Below, piece by piece: positions 14,157-24,112 of a stretch of 61,762 nt of DNA (position 1 is its first letter; the number at the start of each line of letters is the position of its first letter). The DNA is taken from contig JAVBLU010000050.1 of the NCBI GenBank assembly GCA_031553225.1, positions 1 through 61,762 of the forward strand. The letters are read 5' to 3'. Below the pieces are notes generated by a model. That model had not been told where the DNA came from. It saw nothing but the letters and a program-made list of their open reading frames with translations, and ran no database searches. Position numbers and translations under genes: made by a program. The DNA is from JAVBLU01 sp031553225. GTDB lineage: Bacteria; Bacillota; Clostridia; Christensenellales; UBA1750.

Positions 14157-17100
14157 ATGGAGCAGAGCTGCGATTGGCAGAACCCGCGTATCCTGCACAG
14201 GAACCGGGAAAAAGGGCACACGGGCATCATCCCGTACCAGGACGCGCGCATCGCCATGACCGGTCAGCGCGGGCTGTCGGACTTCTATTACCTGCTCAAC
14301 GGCCGGTGGCAGTTCCGCCTGATGCCCAACCCCCACGCCGTGCCCGCAGGTTTTGCGGACGTGGACTTTGCGCGCGACGGCATGGCCTGGGACGAAATTG
14401 AGGTGCCCGGCTGCTGGCAAATGCAGGGCTTTGACAAGCCCCACTACACGAACACGAAGTTCCCCATTCCCATCGACCCGCCCTTCGTGCCGGACGACAA
14501 CCCCGTCGGGCTGTACCGCCGCGAGTTCGACCTGTCCGAAGGCTTCATTTCCGAGCGCATCGTGCTCATCAACTTCGAGGGCGTGGACTCGTGCTACTAT
14601 GTATACGTCAACGGCCAGCTGGCCGGCTTCTCCAAAGTGCCGCACATGCCCGCCTCCTTCGACATCACCAACCTTGTGCAGCCCGGCCGCAACGTTGTTG
14701 CGGTGCAGGTGTTTAAATGGAGCGACGGCACCTACCTGGAGGACCAGGACATGTGGCGCATGTCCGGCATCTTCCGCGACGTGTACCTGCTGCGCCTGCC
14801 GCACGTGCACGTACGCGACCTGCGCGTGAGCGCGCTGCTGGAGAACGGCTACCGCGACGGCGTTTTGCAGGGCGAGGTGGACATCGCCAACAAGAGCCGC
14901 TACGACTGCACGGCCGGATGGCTGCTGCGCGCGCAGCTGCTGGACGGGGCCGGCGCGCTTGTGGGGCAAACCCTTGTGCCCAACATTGCCACCGACGCGG
15001 GCTTTGAGGAGACGCACCGCTTTACCCTGCGCGTGCCGGGCGTTAGCGCCTGGTCAGCCGAGACGCCGGCTTTGTACACCCTGCTCGTCACCCTGGAGGA
15101 CGAGCGCGGCGTTCAGGAGGTGCAGCGCCAGGACGTGGGCTTCCGCGTGGTGGAGATCCGCGAGCAGCAGTTCTTTGTGAACGGCAAATCCATCAAGTTC
15201 CGCGGCGTAAACCGCCACGACACGCACCCGGACATGGGCCACACCGTGTCCATCGACGACATGGTGCGCGACATCGTTTTGATGAAGCAGCACAACATAA
15301 ACGCCGTGCGCACCAGCCATTACCCCAACGACACCCGCTTTTTGGACCTGTGCGACGAATACGGCCTGTATGTGGTGGACGAGGCGGATCTGGAATCGCA
15401 CGGCACGATCTGGATGGGCGACTACAGCATGATGCCCAAGATAGAGAGCTACCGCGACGCCTTCGTGGACCGCGGCGAGCGCATGGTGCAGCGCGACCGC
15501 AACCACGCCTGTATCGTCATGTGGTCGCTGGGGAACGAGTCCGGCTACGGCGAAAACCACGACGCCATGGCCGCCGCCATCCGGAAGCTGGACCAAACCC
15601 GCCCCATCCATTACGAGCGCGCCTACGAGGAGCCCGTTGTGGACGTGGTATCCGTAATGTACCACAGCGTGGAGAAGCTCATCGAGGAGGGCAACAAGGA
15701 GGACCCGCGGCCCTTCTTCCTGTGCGAGTACGCGCACGCCATGGGCAACGGGCCGGGAAACCTGAAGGAGTACTGGGACGCCATCTACGCCTCCCCCCGC
15801 CTGATCGGCGGCTGCGTATGGGAGTGGGTGGACCACGGCCTGCGCTGCCAGGACGAGGACGGCGAGGAGTGGTTCGCCTACGGAGGCGACTTTGGCGATA
15901 CGCCCAACGACAAGAACTTCTGCGTGGACGGCCTGAATTTCCCCGACAGGATTCCTCACTCCGGGCTCATCGAGCTGAAGAAAATTCTGCAGCCCGTGCA
16001 CGTGGAGGGCGTGGACCTGGCAAGCGGCCGGGTGCGGGTAACCAACCGGTACGCATTCCTGCCGGTTTCCTCTTTGGCGGCGCACTATCGCGTGGTGCGC
16101 GAGGGCAAGACGCTTGAGCAGGGCGCGTGGGCGCTGCCCGAGATAGCCGCCGGCGAAAGCGCCGAGGCCGTGGTGCCCTTCGCCATGCCCGGCGAGGGCG
16201 AGTGCTTCCTGGAGGTGTACTTCGACCTGCCGCAGGAAACGCCCTGGGCGGGCAGAGGTTTCCCCGTGGCCTGGGACCAGATGCGCCTGCCTGTGGAACC
16301 CTCTGCCGTGTACCTGCCGCTTGCGTCGCTTCCGCGGCTGAACATCGTGGAGACGCAGGATCTGATCACCCTGGAAGGCGAGGCGCGCGTGGCCTTTGAC
16401 CGGCGCCTGGGGCAGCTGTGCGCCTGGGAATCGCACGGCAAATCGCTCCTGTCGCAGCCCCTTGTCTGCAACTTCTACCGCGCGCCTACCGACAACGACG
16501 TCCACGTGGCCAAGGAGTGGGAAAAGTTCGGCGTCGACCGCCTGGCGCCCCGCCTGACGGCCCTGGAGATGAAGGCGCTCTCCGCGCAGGCCGTGCTGAT
16601 CACGGCCGAGCACGTGCACGCGCCGGTGGCCCTAAAGCCGCTCATCAAAACGCGCTTTGCATACACGGTGTACGCCTCCGGCGACATCCGCGTGGAGGCC
16701 ACCTTCACCCCGCTCGCCGCCGACCTGCCCTGCTTGCCGCGCCTGGGCGTCCAGTTCGCCATGCCGGGGTGCTACGAAAAAACCGCATGGTACGGCCGCG
16801 GCCCGCACGAAAGCTACGTGGACCGCAAGGAATCCGCCAAGGTAGGGGTGTTCTGCGGCAGCGTAGCCGAGCAGCACGTGCCCTATATCTTCCCGCAGGA
16901 GAACGGTGCCAAGGCCGACGTGCGCTGGGCGGCCGTCACCGACCTGATGGGCTCGGGCGTGCTCATCGTGGGCGACGCGCCCCTGTCGTACACGGTGCAC
17001 AACTACACCGACCGCCAGCTGGCCGCGGCTGAGCACACCTACGACCTGAAGATGCAGGACGAGACGTACGTGTCCGTGGATCTGGCGCACTGCGGGCTGG

Positions 17101-17240
17101 GCTCCAACTCCTGCGGGCCAAGGCCGCTTGCGTGCTACCAGCTAACCCTTTGCGAGCCCATGAGCTACGCCTTCACCATGAAGCCTTACCGCGCGCAGGC
17201 TTGCGACGCCATGACCCTCTCGCGCATCCGCTACAACTAA
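14157..17240 (+). CDS. lacZ: Beta-galactosidase, glycoside hydrolase family 2
   Basis: A 1027-residue, five-domain LacZ-type GH2 enzyme. It has a jelly-roll sugar-binding domain (about 45-215), two immunoglobulin-like domains flanking a TIM barrel (about 330-620), and a C-terminal Bgal small-chain domain (about 745-1020). The acid/base is E461 (MWSLGNESGYG) and the nucleophile is E524 (FLCEYAHAMGNGPGN). There is no signal peptide, so hydrolysis is cytoplasmic. The ATG at 14157 follows GGCGGAGG; a nine-residue upstream extension has no ribosome site. It is probably co-transcribed with the rhamnosidase 77 bases downstream. The true substrate may be a plant or host beta-galactoside other than lactose. 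Confidence 0.95.
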   Translation: MEQSCDWQNPRILHRNREKGHTGIIPYQDARIAMTGQRGLSDFYYLLNGRWQFRLMPNPHAVPAGFADVDFARDGMAWDEIEVPGCWQMQGFDKPHYTNTKFPIPIDPPFVPDDNPVGLYRREFDLSEGFISERIVLINFEGVDSCYYVYVNGQLAGFSKVPHMPASFDITNLVQPGRNVVAVQVFKWSDGTYLEDQDMWRMSGIFRDVYLLRLPHVHVRDLRVSALLENGYRDGVLQGEVDIANKSRYDCTAGWLLRAQLLDGAGALVGQTLVPNIATDAGFEETHRFTLRVPGVSAWSAETPALYTLLVTLEDERGVQEVQRQDVGFRVVEIREQQFFVNGKSIKFRGVNRHDTHPDMGHTVSIDDMVRDIVLMKQHNINAVRTSHYPNDTRFLDLCDEYGLYVVDEADLESHGTIWMGDYSMMPKIESYRDAFVDRGERMVQRDRNHACIVMWSLGNESGYGENHDAMAAAIRKLDQTRPIHYERAYEEPVVDVVSVMYHSVEKLIEEGNKEDPRPFFLCEYAHAMGNGPGNLKEYWDAIYASPRLIGGCVWEWVDHGLRCQDEDGEEWFAYGGDFGDTPNDKNFCVDGLNFPDRIPHSGLIELKKILQPVHVEGVDLASGRVRVTNRYAFLPVSSLAAHYRVVREGKTLEQGAWALPEIAAGESAEAVVPFAMPGEGECFLEVYFDLPQETPWAGRGFPVAWDQMRLPVEPSAVYLPLASLPRLNIVETQDLITLEGEARVAFDRRLGQLCAWESHGKSLLSQPLVCNFYRAPTDNDVHVAKEWEKFGVDRLAPRLTALEMKALSAQAVLITAEHVHAPVALKPLIKTRFAYTVYASGDIRVEATFTPLAADLPCLPRLGVQFAMPGCYEKTAWYGRGPHESYVDRKESAKVGVFCGSVAEQHVPYIFPQENGAKADVRWAAVTDLMGSGVLIVGDAPLSYTVHNYTDRQLAAAEHTYDLKMQDETYVSVDLAHCGLGSNSCGPRPLACYQLTLCEPMSYAFTMKPYRAQACDAMTLSRIRYN

Positions 17241-17317
17241 CCGAACGGCCGGGGGGAAGCTTCGCGCGTCCCCTTCGCGTTTTGCGCGGTCCTATCAGCT
17301 GCTAGGAGGAAAACGAG

Positions 17318-19855
17318 ATGAGAGCACAGCGCATTTTTGTGGAAGCGATGGACAAGCCCATGGGCCTGAACGCCCGATCGCCCAGGTTTACCTGGCACAT
17401 CGAACAGGGCGGCGGCATGCAAAGCGCCTACCGCTTGCAGGTGGCCACGCAGGAAAGCTTCGACGCGCCCGTGTGGGACAGCCAGTGGACCAGGAGCGGG
17501 GAGAGCAGCCAGGTCCCCTACGCGGGAGAGGCGCTTGCCCCCCGCACACGCTACTATGTGCGCGTGCAGCTGCAGGACGGCGCGGGCGAGGGCGCGTTCA
17601 GCGCGCCCACCTATTGGGAGACCGGCCTGATGGACGCGCACGCCGCCCGCTTTATAACGCCTTACGGCAAAAAATCGCCCAAGCTCGGGCCCTGTCCCTT
17701 CCTGCGGCGCGAGTTCACGCTGCGGCGCGGCATCGTGCGCGCCCGGGCGTACGCCACGGCGTTTGGCATGTACGAGCTGTCTCTCAACGGCAAACGCGCG
17801 GGCGGGGAATACCTCTCGCCCGGTTTCACCTCGTACAACCACCGCACGCAGGTACAGTGCTACGACGTAACCGCGCACGTAAAGCCCGGGAAGAACGCCG
17901 TGGCGGCTTTGCTGGGCGACGGGTGGTACGCGGGGAACATCGGCTGGCAAAAGCAGTTTCATGTGTACGGCGACCGGCCGGCCTTCTATCTGGAGCTGTG
18001 GGTGGACTACGCCGACGGAAAATCCGAGGTCGTCTGTTCCGATAAGCACTTTCGCTGGGCGTTCTCCGCCATCAACAGCTCGGGCATCTACGCGGGCGAG
18101 GAATACGACGCCCGCGCGGAGCGCGCCGGCTTCGACAGGGCGGGGTACCCGTCCGAGGGCCTGTTGCCCGTGCGCGAGCTGCGCGCGGACCTGTCCTGCC
18201 TGGTTGGCCAGGAGGGCCCGCCCGTGCGCGTGACGCAAGCACTCAAGCCCCGGCGCATGTTGACAACGCCCGGCGGCGCTACCGTGCTGGACATGGGGCA
18301 AAACATGGTGGGCCGCCTGCGCTTTTGCGTGCGGGGCCCGGCGGGCGCGAGCGTTACGCTGACGCACTTCGAGGTGCTGGACAAGGACGGCGAGGTGTAC
18401 CTGGAAAACCTGCGCTCGGCCAAGCAGCGGGTGCGCTACATCAAAAAAGGCGACGGCCCGGAACGCTTCGCGCCGCACTTCACCTTCCAGGGCTTTCGCT
18501 ACGTGCGGCTGGAGGGGTTTGACGCCCCCCGCCTGTCGGACTTCTCCGGCGAGGTGATGCACTCGGACATGGAGCGCACCGGGCACTTCTCCTGCTCCAG
18601 CGCCGAGCTGAACCAGCTCATGTCAAACATCGTGTGGGGCCAGCGCGGCAACTTCGTAGACGTGCCCACCGACTGCCCGCAGCGCGACGAGCGCCTCGGG
18701 TGGACGGGCGACGCGCAGGCCTTCGTGCGCACGGCCTGCTTCTTTTACCAAACGCAGGCCTTCTTTGAAAAATGGCTGCGCGACCTGTCGGCAGACCAGC
18801 GGCCGGACGGCGCGGTGCCGCACGTCGTTCCCAACGTGCTGGGCGCCAAGAACGCCGGTTCCTCCGCCTGGGCGGACGCGGCGGTCATCGTGCCCATGGA
18901 GCTGTACCGCTCCTATGGCGACATGCGCGTGCTGCGCCAGCAGTATGAAAGCATGAAGGCGCACGTGGGGTACATGCAGGGCGCGGCGCGCGGCGGCCTG
19001 TACTGGGCGGACGGCCACCACTTCGGCGACTGGCTGGGCCTGGACGCGCACGAGGGCAGCTACGTGGGCGCCACGGACAAGCCGCTCATCGCCACGGCGT
19101 TTTATGCCCACTCGGCCCTGCTGCTGGCGAAGGCTGCGGCCATTTTGGGCGAGGAAGCCGACGCGCAGCGCTATGGCGAACTTGCCGCGCAGGTGCGCGC
19201 CCGCTTCTGCCACGAGTACCTGACGCCCTCCGGCCGGCTGGCCTGCCCCACGCAGACCGCGCACGTGCTGGCGCTGCATTTCCGCCTGGTTCCGGACGCC
19301 TCCCGCCCGGGGCTTGCGGCGGCGCTTGCCGACATGGTGAAACAGGCCGGGCACCTGACCACGGGCTTCATCGGCACGTGCTACCTGTGCCACGTGCTCG
19401 CCGAGGCCGGTTACCCGGACCTTGCCTATCAGCTGCTGCTGCGGCGCGAGTATCCCTCCTGGCTGTACCCGCTGGAAAAGGGCGCCACCACCATGTGGGA
19501 GCACTGGGACGGCATCAAGCCGGACGGGTCCTTCTGGTCGCGCGACATGAACTCCTTCAACCACTACGCCTACGGCTGCATCGCGGACTTCATCATCCCT
19601 TACGTGGGCGGCGTTGTGCAGCCCGAAGGCGACGCGGGCTACCGCAGCGTCACGCTCATCCCCCGGCCGCAAAGCTCCATGACGCATGCGTCCACCAGCC
19701 TGGTCACCCCGCAGGGCGAGCTGAGCTTTGCCTGGCAGGACGCGGGCAGCGTCCTGCGCTGCGAGGCCGTGATTCCGCCCAACACGAAAGCCACGCTCGT
19801 TCTGCCCACAAAGACCGTGGAGCTTGCGCCCGGCGTGCACCGCATCGAGGGCTAG
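17318..19855 (+). CDS. Alpha-L-rhamnosidase, glycoside hydrolase family 78
   Basis: An 845-residue GH78 enzyme. The N-terminal beta domains carry SPRFTWHIEQGG and a rhamnose-binding domain with YELSLNGKRAGGEYLSPGFT. The (alpha/alpha)6 barrel includes DCPQRDERLGWTGDAQAF (about 447-464, the family signature containing the catalytic acidic residues) and MWEHWDGIKPDGSF. A C-terminal beta-sandwich follows. There is no secretion signal. It removes terminal L-rhamnose from flavonoid glycosides, saponins or pectic oligosaccharides. The start follows CTAGGAGG. Together with the upstream GH2 enzyme it would trim imported mixed glycosides. Confidence 0.93.
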   Translation: MRAQRIFVEAMDKPMGLNARSPRFTWHIEQGGGMQSAYRLQVATQESFDAPVWDSQWTRSGESSQVPYAGEALAPRTRYYVRVQLQDGAGEGAFSAPTYWETGLMDAHAARFITPYGKKSPKLGPCPFLRREFTLRRGIVRARAYATAFGMYELSLNGKRAGGEYLSPGFTSYNHRTQVQCYDVTAHVKPGKNAVAALLGDGWYAGNIGWQKQFHVYGDRPAFYLELWVDYADGKSEVVCSDKHFRWAFSAINSSGIYAGEEYDARAERAGFDRAGYPSEGLLPVRELRADLSCLVGQEGPPVRVTQALKPRRMLTTPGGATVLDMGQNMVGRLRFCVRGPAGASVTLTHFEVLDKDGEVYLENLRSAKQRVRYIKKGDGPERFAPHFTFQGFRYVRLEGFDAPRLSDFSGEVMHSDMERTGHFSCSSAELNQLMSNIVWGQRGNFVDVPTDCPQRDERLGWTGDAQAFVRTACFFYQTQAFFEKWLRDLSADQRPDGAVPHVVPNVLGAKNAGSSAWADAAVIVPMELYRSYGDMRVLRQQYESMKAHVGYMQGAARGGLYWADGHHFGDWLGLDAHEGSYVGATDKPLIATAFYAHSALLLAKAAAILGEEADAQRYGELAAQVRARFCHEYLTPSGRLACPTQTAHVLALHFRLVPDASRPGLAAALADMVKQAGHLTTGFIGTCYLCHVLAEAGYPDLAYQLLLRREYPSWLYPLEKGATTMWEHWDGIKPDGSFWSRDMNSFNHYAYGCIADFIIPYVGGVVQPEGDAGYRSVTLIPRPQSSMTHASTSLVTPQGELSFAWQDAGSVLRCEAVIPPNTKATLVLPTKTVELAPGVHRIEG

Positions 19856-19890
19856 GCCCGGCCGCGCGGCGCAGAGCGATCCTCCGGAAC

Positions 19891-19933
19891 GGCCCCCGGC
19901 GCTCCTGCCCTGCGAGGGCGGCGGCCGGGGGCC
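19891..19933 (+). terminator. Strong GC hairpin after the rhamnosidase gene
   Basis: GGCCCCCGGC (19891-19900) pairs perfectly with GCCGGGGGCC (19924-19933), with an inner GCCCT/AGGGC stem. There is no T run, so termination is probable but not certain. Confidence 0.5.
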
Positions 19934-20139
19934 GCCGCTTACACCGTCGAAAAACTCCGCTTCGCGCGCCTTTCGCCGTTCCGGTTTGCGTCTTGACTTC
20001 TCGGCTCAGCATATTTCCGAAAAATCGCCGCACATGTCGCCGGTTTTTCGCTATCTCTTGTACGACTTGCCGCCGGCCTCGGTGCGACGAAACAGGGGAC
20101 GGTTTTTTTGACAGGCTGGGCGGCGGCCGGGGCCGCCCG

Positions 20140-20970
20140 CTACCGAGGGGGCCAAAGCCCGTCCAGGGCGAGCGCGCTCACCGGCACCCGCATCGCGCCC
20201 ACGCGCGTTTTGCCAAAGCCGCCGTGGCAATCGGACCCGGCCGTCACGAGCAGGCCCCGCTCCCGGCACACGGCGAGGCAGGCGGCCGTCACCTCGGCCG
20301 AGTGCGTGGGATAGTGGCATTCCACGCCCGACAGGCCCAGATCGCAGAACCGCCGCAGCTGCGCCGTAAACGCCGCGAGGTCGGTCGTGTCCATCGTTTC
20401 GCCCGGGTGCGCGAGCACGGCCGCCCCGCCCGCCCGGCGCACGCGCAGCGCGGCGGCGGCAAGCGTAGAGAACCCGCCGGCGCCGTGGGCGACGCCGTAT
20501 CGCCGGTATGCAGCGACGCCCTCCTTGAGCGAGGAGGTGACGCCCTTGGCCAGCAAGTAGTGCAGCGCCTTCCAGCCGCCCAGGCAGGGCTCGTAGGAGA
20601 AGTCAAAAAAATCCGGCAGCGAAAGGCCCGCATAGTCGGCGCGCATGGCCTCCACCAGCTTTACGCCCATCTCCTCCAGCAAAAAACGGGTATGCGCGAG
20701 ATACGCGCGAAAGGACATGTCGCCCTCCGCAAAGCCGTAGGCGAGCAGGTGATGGTTTACCCCGCCCTCCAGCGTGTCGATCTCCACGGCCAAAATGTGG
20801 GCGATGCCCGCCCGCTCGCACAGCGGCCCGGCCGCCAGGCTTCCCTCCAGCAGATCGTGGTCGGCCACGCACAAAAGCGACACCCGGCTCTCGCGCGCCG
20901 CCGCCACCAGGTCCGCGGGCGTCATGGTTCCGTCGGAAAAACAGGAGTGCACGTGCATATCGGCGTACAT
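20140..20970 (-). CDS. PHP-domain phosphoesterase (TrpH/YciV-like)
   Basis: A 276-residue PHP-domain protein. Metal ligands are in DMHVHSCFSDG (4-14), ADHD (about 36-39), AVEID, VLAHPGE and the C-terminal GSDCHGG. The length and motif order match the TrpH/YciV group, whose characterised members hydrolyse 3',5'-nucleoside bisphosphates or short RNA 5' ends. A long reading frame runs upstream to 21249, but the N-terminal MYADMHVHS and the ribosome site GGAGG in front of 20970 fix the start. The substrate is inferred from the family. Divergent from the alpha/beta hydrolase, with about 340 bases between. Confidence 0.85.
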   Translation of the reverse strand: MYADMHVHSCFSDGTMTPADLVAAARESRVSLLCVADHDLLEGSLAAGPLCERAGIAHILAVEIDTLEGGVNHHLLAYGFAEGDMSFRAYLAHTRFLLEEMGVKLVEAMRADYAGLSLPDFFDFSYEPCLGGWKALHYLLAKGVTSSLKEGVAAYRRYGVAHGAGGFSTLAAAALRVRRAGGAAVLAHPGETMDTTDLAAFTAQLRRFCDLGLSGVECHYPTHSAEVTAACLAVCRERGLLVTAGSDCHGGFGKTRVGAMRVPVSALALDGLWPPR

Positions 20971-21281
20971 TGCGGGGCCTCCTTCGGGTGTCGTTTTGCG
21001 GTTGTCCTCCACGCGCTCTCGCATCCGGCGCCGCCTTGGCGGGGGCGTCCCGTATGCCGGGCCGACATAACCCGCCGCGCGGGCTTCCCCGCCCGCTCCG
21101 CAGGGTGGGCCGCCCTGAGGCGCGGTTTTCCCCCAGGGCGGGAAACGCGCCCATGATGGCAAAAGACGCCCGTTCAGCCCGCGCCGCCCGTTGTCCGCCT
21201 GTGCGCGCACATTTTTTTCCATTATACAGGCGGCGGCTGCGCGCGGCAAGGCGTCCCCTTTTCGGAAGGGCCGTCCGGTGG

Positions 21282-21287
21282 TATAAT
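21282..21287 (+). promoter_or_regulatory. -10 element upstream of the alpha/beta hydrolase gene
   Basis: A perfect TATAAT lies 21 bases before ATG 21309. No convincing -35 is present at 16-18 bases spacing. Confidence 0.4.
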
Positions 21288-21308
21288 AAAGGGAAGGAGT
21301 GCATGCAC

Positions 21309-22235
21309 ATGGATCAATTTTCCGAGCTGTCGCCGCTGCTCGCCGAGGCGAAGAGCGCGGACGCGGGGCGCCTGCAGACCTTTCGGCTGAAGGTGCGCCC
21401 GTCCTACGAAGAACGGGGCGGCAAGCTCTACCACCTATGGGACACGGACGAGGGGCTGACGCAGCGGCGGGCCTCCGGCTGCTGCGTCTTCCTTCCGGGC
21501 GGCATGGGGCACGGGGAGATCTGGTTCCCGTTTATTCTGCCCCAGATGGAGGAGCGGCGGTGCCTTGCCTTCTCCATCCCGCACTGCCAAAGCTTTGAGG
21601 AGTACGCCGACGCCGTGGCGTCCATTTTGAAGGAGCGCGGCGTGCAGACGGCCACCATCGTCGGCCAGTCCGTGGGCGGCCTGGCGGCGCAGGTGTTTGC
21701 CCGCCGCCATAAGGATATGACGCTGGGCCTTGCGCTGTGCATGACCGGCGCGCCCGCCGCCGACCTGCCCGCAGGCGAGCGCAGGCGCTGGACCGACCGC
21801 CGCCTTTTGCGCCTTCGCCTGTCCGTTCTGCCCTTCGGCGCGGCCAAGCGGAGCATGGGCCGCGAGGCCTACGTGCGCAACTGCCCGGACGCATACTACG
21901 ACCGGCTGCTGTTCTGGAAGGCGTACCTGGAGGAGAGCTACGAGCACGCCGTGTACAAGCAGCAGCACGTGGCCATCAACGCCGTGATGCTCCCGCGGCT
22001 GTACGCGGGCAGCCGCTGGGCGGCGGGCGAGCTGGGCATTGCGGACGAGCGCGTGCTCGTTCTGTACTCCGAGGCGGACAAAACCTTCCGGGAAAGCGAC
22101 CAGGCGGCCCTTTCCGCCCTGTACCCCGGCGCCGCGCGCGTGAACCTGGGCGACGCGGGGCAGCTGTCCATGCACGCCCACGAGGATGCGGCCGTGCAGC
22201 TGGTGGCAGCGCACGCGCGGATGTGCGCCCAATGA
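21309..22235 (+). CDS. Alpha/beta hydrolase
   Basis: A 308-residue alpha/beta-hydrolase-fold protein. The nucleophile elbow is GQSVGG (Ser at about residue 120), the oxyanion-region motif is FLPGGMGHGE, the probable acid is D in LYSEADKTF, and the catalytic His lies in SMHAHED. The substrate is unknown. It ends with a 4-base ATGA overlap into mnmG, where many Firmicutes carry mnmE instead. ATG 21309 is chosen because AAGGAG is 9 bases upstream; ATG 21303 is too close to it. Confidence 0.82.
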   Translation: MDQFSELSPLLAEAKSADAGRLQTFRLKVRPSYEERGGKLYHLWDTDEGLTQRRASGCCVFLPGGMGHGEIWFPFILPQMEERRCLAFSIPHCQSFEEYADAVASILKERGVQTATIVGQSVGGLAAQVFARRHKDMTLGLALCMTGAPAADLPAGERRRWTDRRLLRLRLSVLPFGAAKRSMGREAYVRNCPDAYYDRLLFWKAYLEESYEHAVYKQQHVAINAVMLPRLYAGSRWAAGELGIADERVLVLYSEADKTFRESDQAALSALYPGAARVNLGDAGQLSMHAHEDAAVQLVAAHARMCAQ

Positions 22236-24112
22236 CGCTCTTCACGCAGGAGCCTTTCGACGTGGTGGTCATCGGCGCAGGCCACGCCGGGTGCGAGGCC
22301 GCGCTGGCAAGCGCCCGCCTGGGGGCAAAAACGCTGCTGCTCACGCTGCACCTGCAGTCCGTGGCGCACATGCCGTGCAACCCGTCCGTGGGCGGCACGG
22401 CCAAGGGCCACCTGGTGCGCGAGGTGGACGCCCTGGGCGGGCAGATGGGGCTGACCATCGACGGGGCCACCCTGCAAAGCCGCATGCTGAACACGGCCAA
22501 AGGCCCGGCCGTGCGCTCGCTGCGCGCGCAGGCCAACAAAGCGGCGTATGCAGCGTCCATGCTGCGCACCCTGCTTGCGCAAAAAAACCTGACGCTTCGG
22601 CAGGGCGAAGCCGCCGCCATCGAGCACACGGGCGGCGCGGTAAGCGGCGTGCGCACGCTCACGGGGGGGCTCGTCCCCTGCCGCGCGGCGGTGGTGGCGG
22701 CGGGCGTGTACCTGCGCAGCCGCATTTTGATCGGCGAGAGTGAATGGCGCTCCGGGCCGGGCGGCCTTGCCTGCGCGGGGCCGCTCGCGCAGGCGCTTGC
22801 CGAGCTCGGCCTGCCGCTTCGGCGTTTTAAGACCGGCACGCCCGCGCGCATCGACGGCCGCAGCATCGATTTTGACCAAATGGAGCGGCAGGAGGGCGAT
22901 TGCCCGATCGTACCCTTCTCGTTTTTAACCGATCGCCTTCACATACCCCAGATGCCCTGCTATGCCACGTACACCAGCGCCCGCACGCACGAGATCGTGC
23001 GGGAGAACCTGCACCGCAGCCCCATGTATTCCGGCAAAATCCAGGGCGTTGGGGCGCGCTACTGCCCCTCCATCGAAGACAAGGTGGTGCGCTTCGCGGA
23101 CAAGGAGCGCCACCCGGTGTTTCTGGAGCCGGAAGATCCGGATGGCCTTGAGTGGTACGTGCAGGGCATGTCCACCTCCATGCCCGAGGACGTGCAGTGG
23201 GCGCTGTACCGCTCGGTTCCGGGCCTTGCGCGCGCGCAGCTGCTGCGCCTGGCGTACGCCATCGAGTACGACTGCGTGGACCCGCAGTGCTTAACGCCCG
23301 GCCTTGGCTGCCGCGCCCTGCCGGGGCTTTATCTTGCGGGGCAGGTGAACGGCACCTCCGGCTATGAGGAGGCGGCGGCGCAGGGGCTGATCGCCGGCAT
23401 CAACGCCGCGCACCTGTCGCTTGGGCGGCCGCCCTTCACGCTGACGCGCGCGGAGGGGTACATAGGCGTGCTCATCGACGACCTGGTGACCAAGGGCGTC
23501 AGCGAACCCTACCGCATGATGACCGCCCGGGCCGAGCACCGGCTGTGCCTTCGGCAGGACAACGCCGACCTGCGCTTAACGCCGCGGGGCCACGCGATCG
23601 GCCTTGCGGGCGAGGATCGGCTTTTGCGGTGCGAGCGCAAGGCGCGCCTGACGCAGGAGACGCTGGCCGCGCTGGCGTGCCGCACGGCCCGGCCGGGCGA
23701 CGCGTGCGACGCGCTGCTCGTCTCCCGCGGCGCGCCGCCCCTGACAGCTCCGGTTAAGCTCACGGACATCCTGCGCCGCATACCCGCCGCGTACGACGAG
23801 CTGCGCGCCGCCTGCCCGGACCTGCCGGACATGCCGGAGGACGCCGCGGAGCAGGCCTGCCTGTCCATCCGGTACGAAGGGTACCTGCACAAGGAGGAGG
23901 AGCAGATCGCCCGCGCCGCCGCCATGGAGAACACGGCCCTGCCGCCGGACATGGACTATTTGGGGCTTGCCGCCCTGCGCATCGAGGCGCGTGAGAAGCT
24001 TCACAAACTGCGCCCGGAAAACCTTGGGCAGGCGGGCCGCATCAGCGGCGTGTCGCCCGGCGACATCGCCGTGCTGATGGTGGCGCTGCGTCGCCGCAGG
24101 GAGGGCGCATGA
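22232..24112 (+). CDS. mnmG: tRNA uridine-5-carboxymethylaminomethyl modification enzyme MnmG (GidA)
   Basis: A 626-residue FAD protein of normal size. The Rossmann motif is VVVIGAGHAGCEAA (GAGHAG at 15-20). Other signatures are MPCNPSVGG, FKTGTPARID, GQVNGTSGYEEAAAQG and the C-terminal SIRYEGYLHKEEEQI plus LRPENLGQAGRISGVSPGDIA. With MnmE it modifies U34 of tRNAs reading split codon boxes. It is coupled to the upstream hydrolase and downstream rsmG by 4-base overlaps. mnmE is not in the immediate neighbourhood. Confidence 0.97.
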   Translation: MTLFTQEPFDVVVIGAGHAGCEAALASARLGAKTLLLTLHLQSVAHMPCNPSVGGTAKGHLVREVDALGGQMGLTIDGATLQSRMLNTAKGPAVRSLRAQANKAAYAASMLRTLLAQKNLTLRQGEAAAIEHTGGAVSGVRTLTGGLVPCRAAVVAAGVYLRSRILIGESEWRSGPGGLACAGPLAQALAELGLPLRRFKTGTPARIDGRSIDFDQMERQEGDCPIVPFSFLTDRLHIPQMPCYATYTSARTHEIVRENLHRSPMYSGKIQGVGARYCPSIEDKVVRFADKERHPVFLEPEDPDGLEWYVQGMSTSMPEDVQWALYRSVPGLARAQLLRLAYAIEYDCVDPQCLTPGLGCRALPGLYLAGQVNGTSGYEEAAAQGLIAGINAAHLSLGRPPFTLTRAEGYIGVLIDDLVTKGVSEPYRMMTARAEHRLCLRQDNADLRLTPRGHAIGLAGEDRLLRCERKARLTQETLAALACRTARPGDACDALLVSRGAPPLTAPVKLTDILRRIPAAYDELRAACPDLPDMPEDAAEQACLSIRYEGYLHKEEEQIARAAAMENTALPPDMDYLGLAALRIEAREKLHKLRPENLGQAGRISGVSPGDIAVLMVALRRRREGA

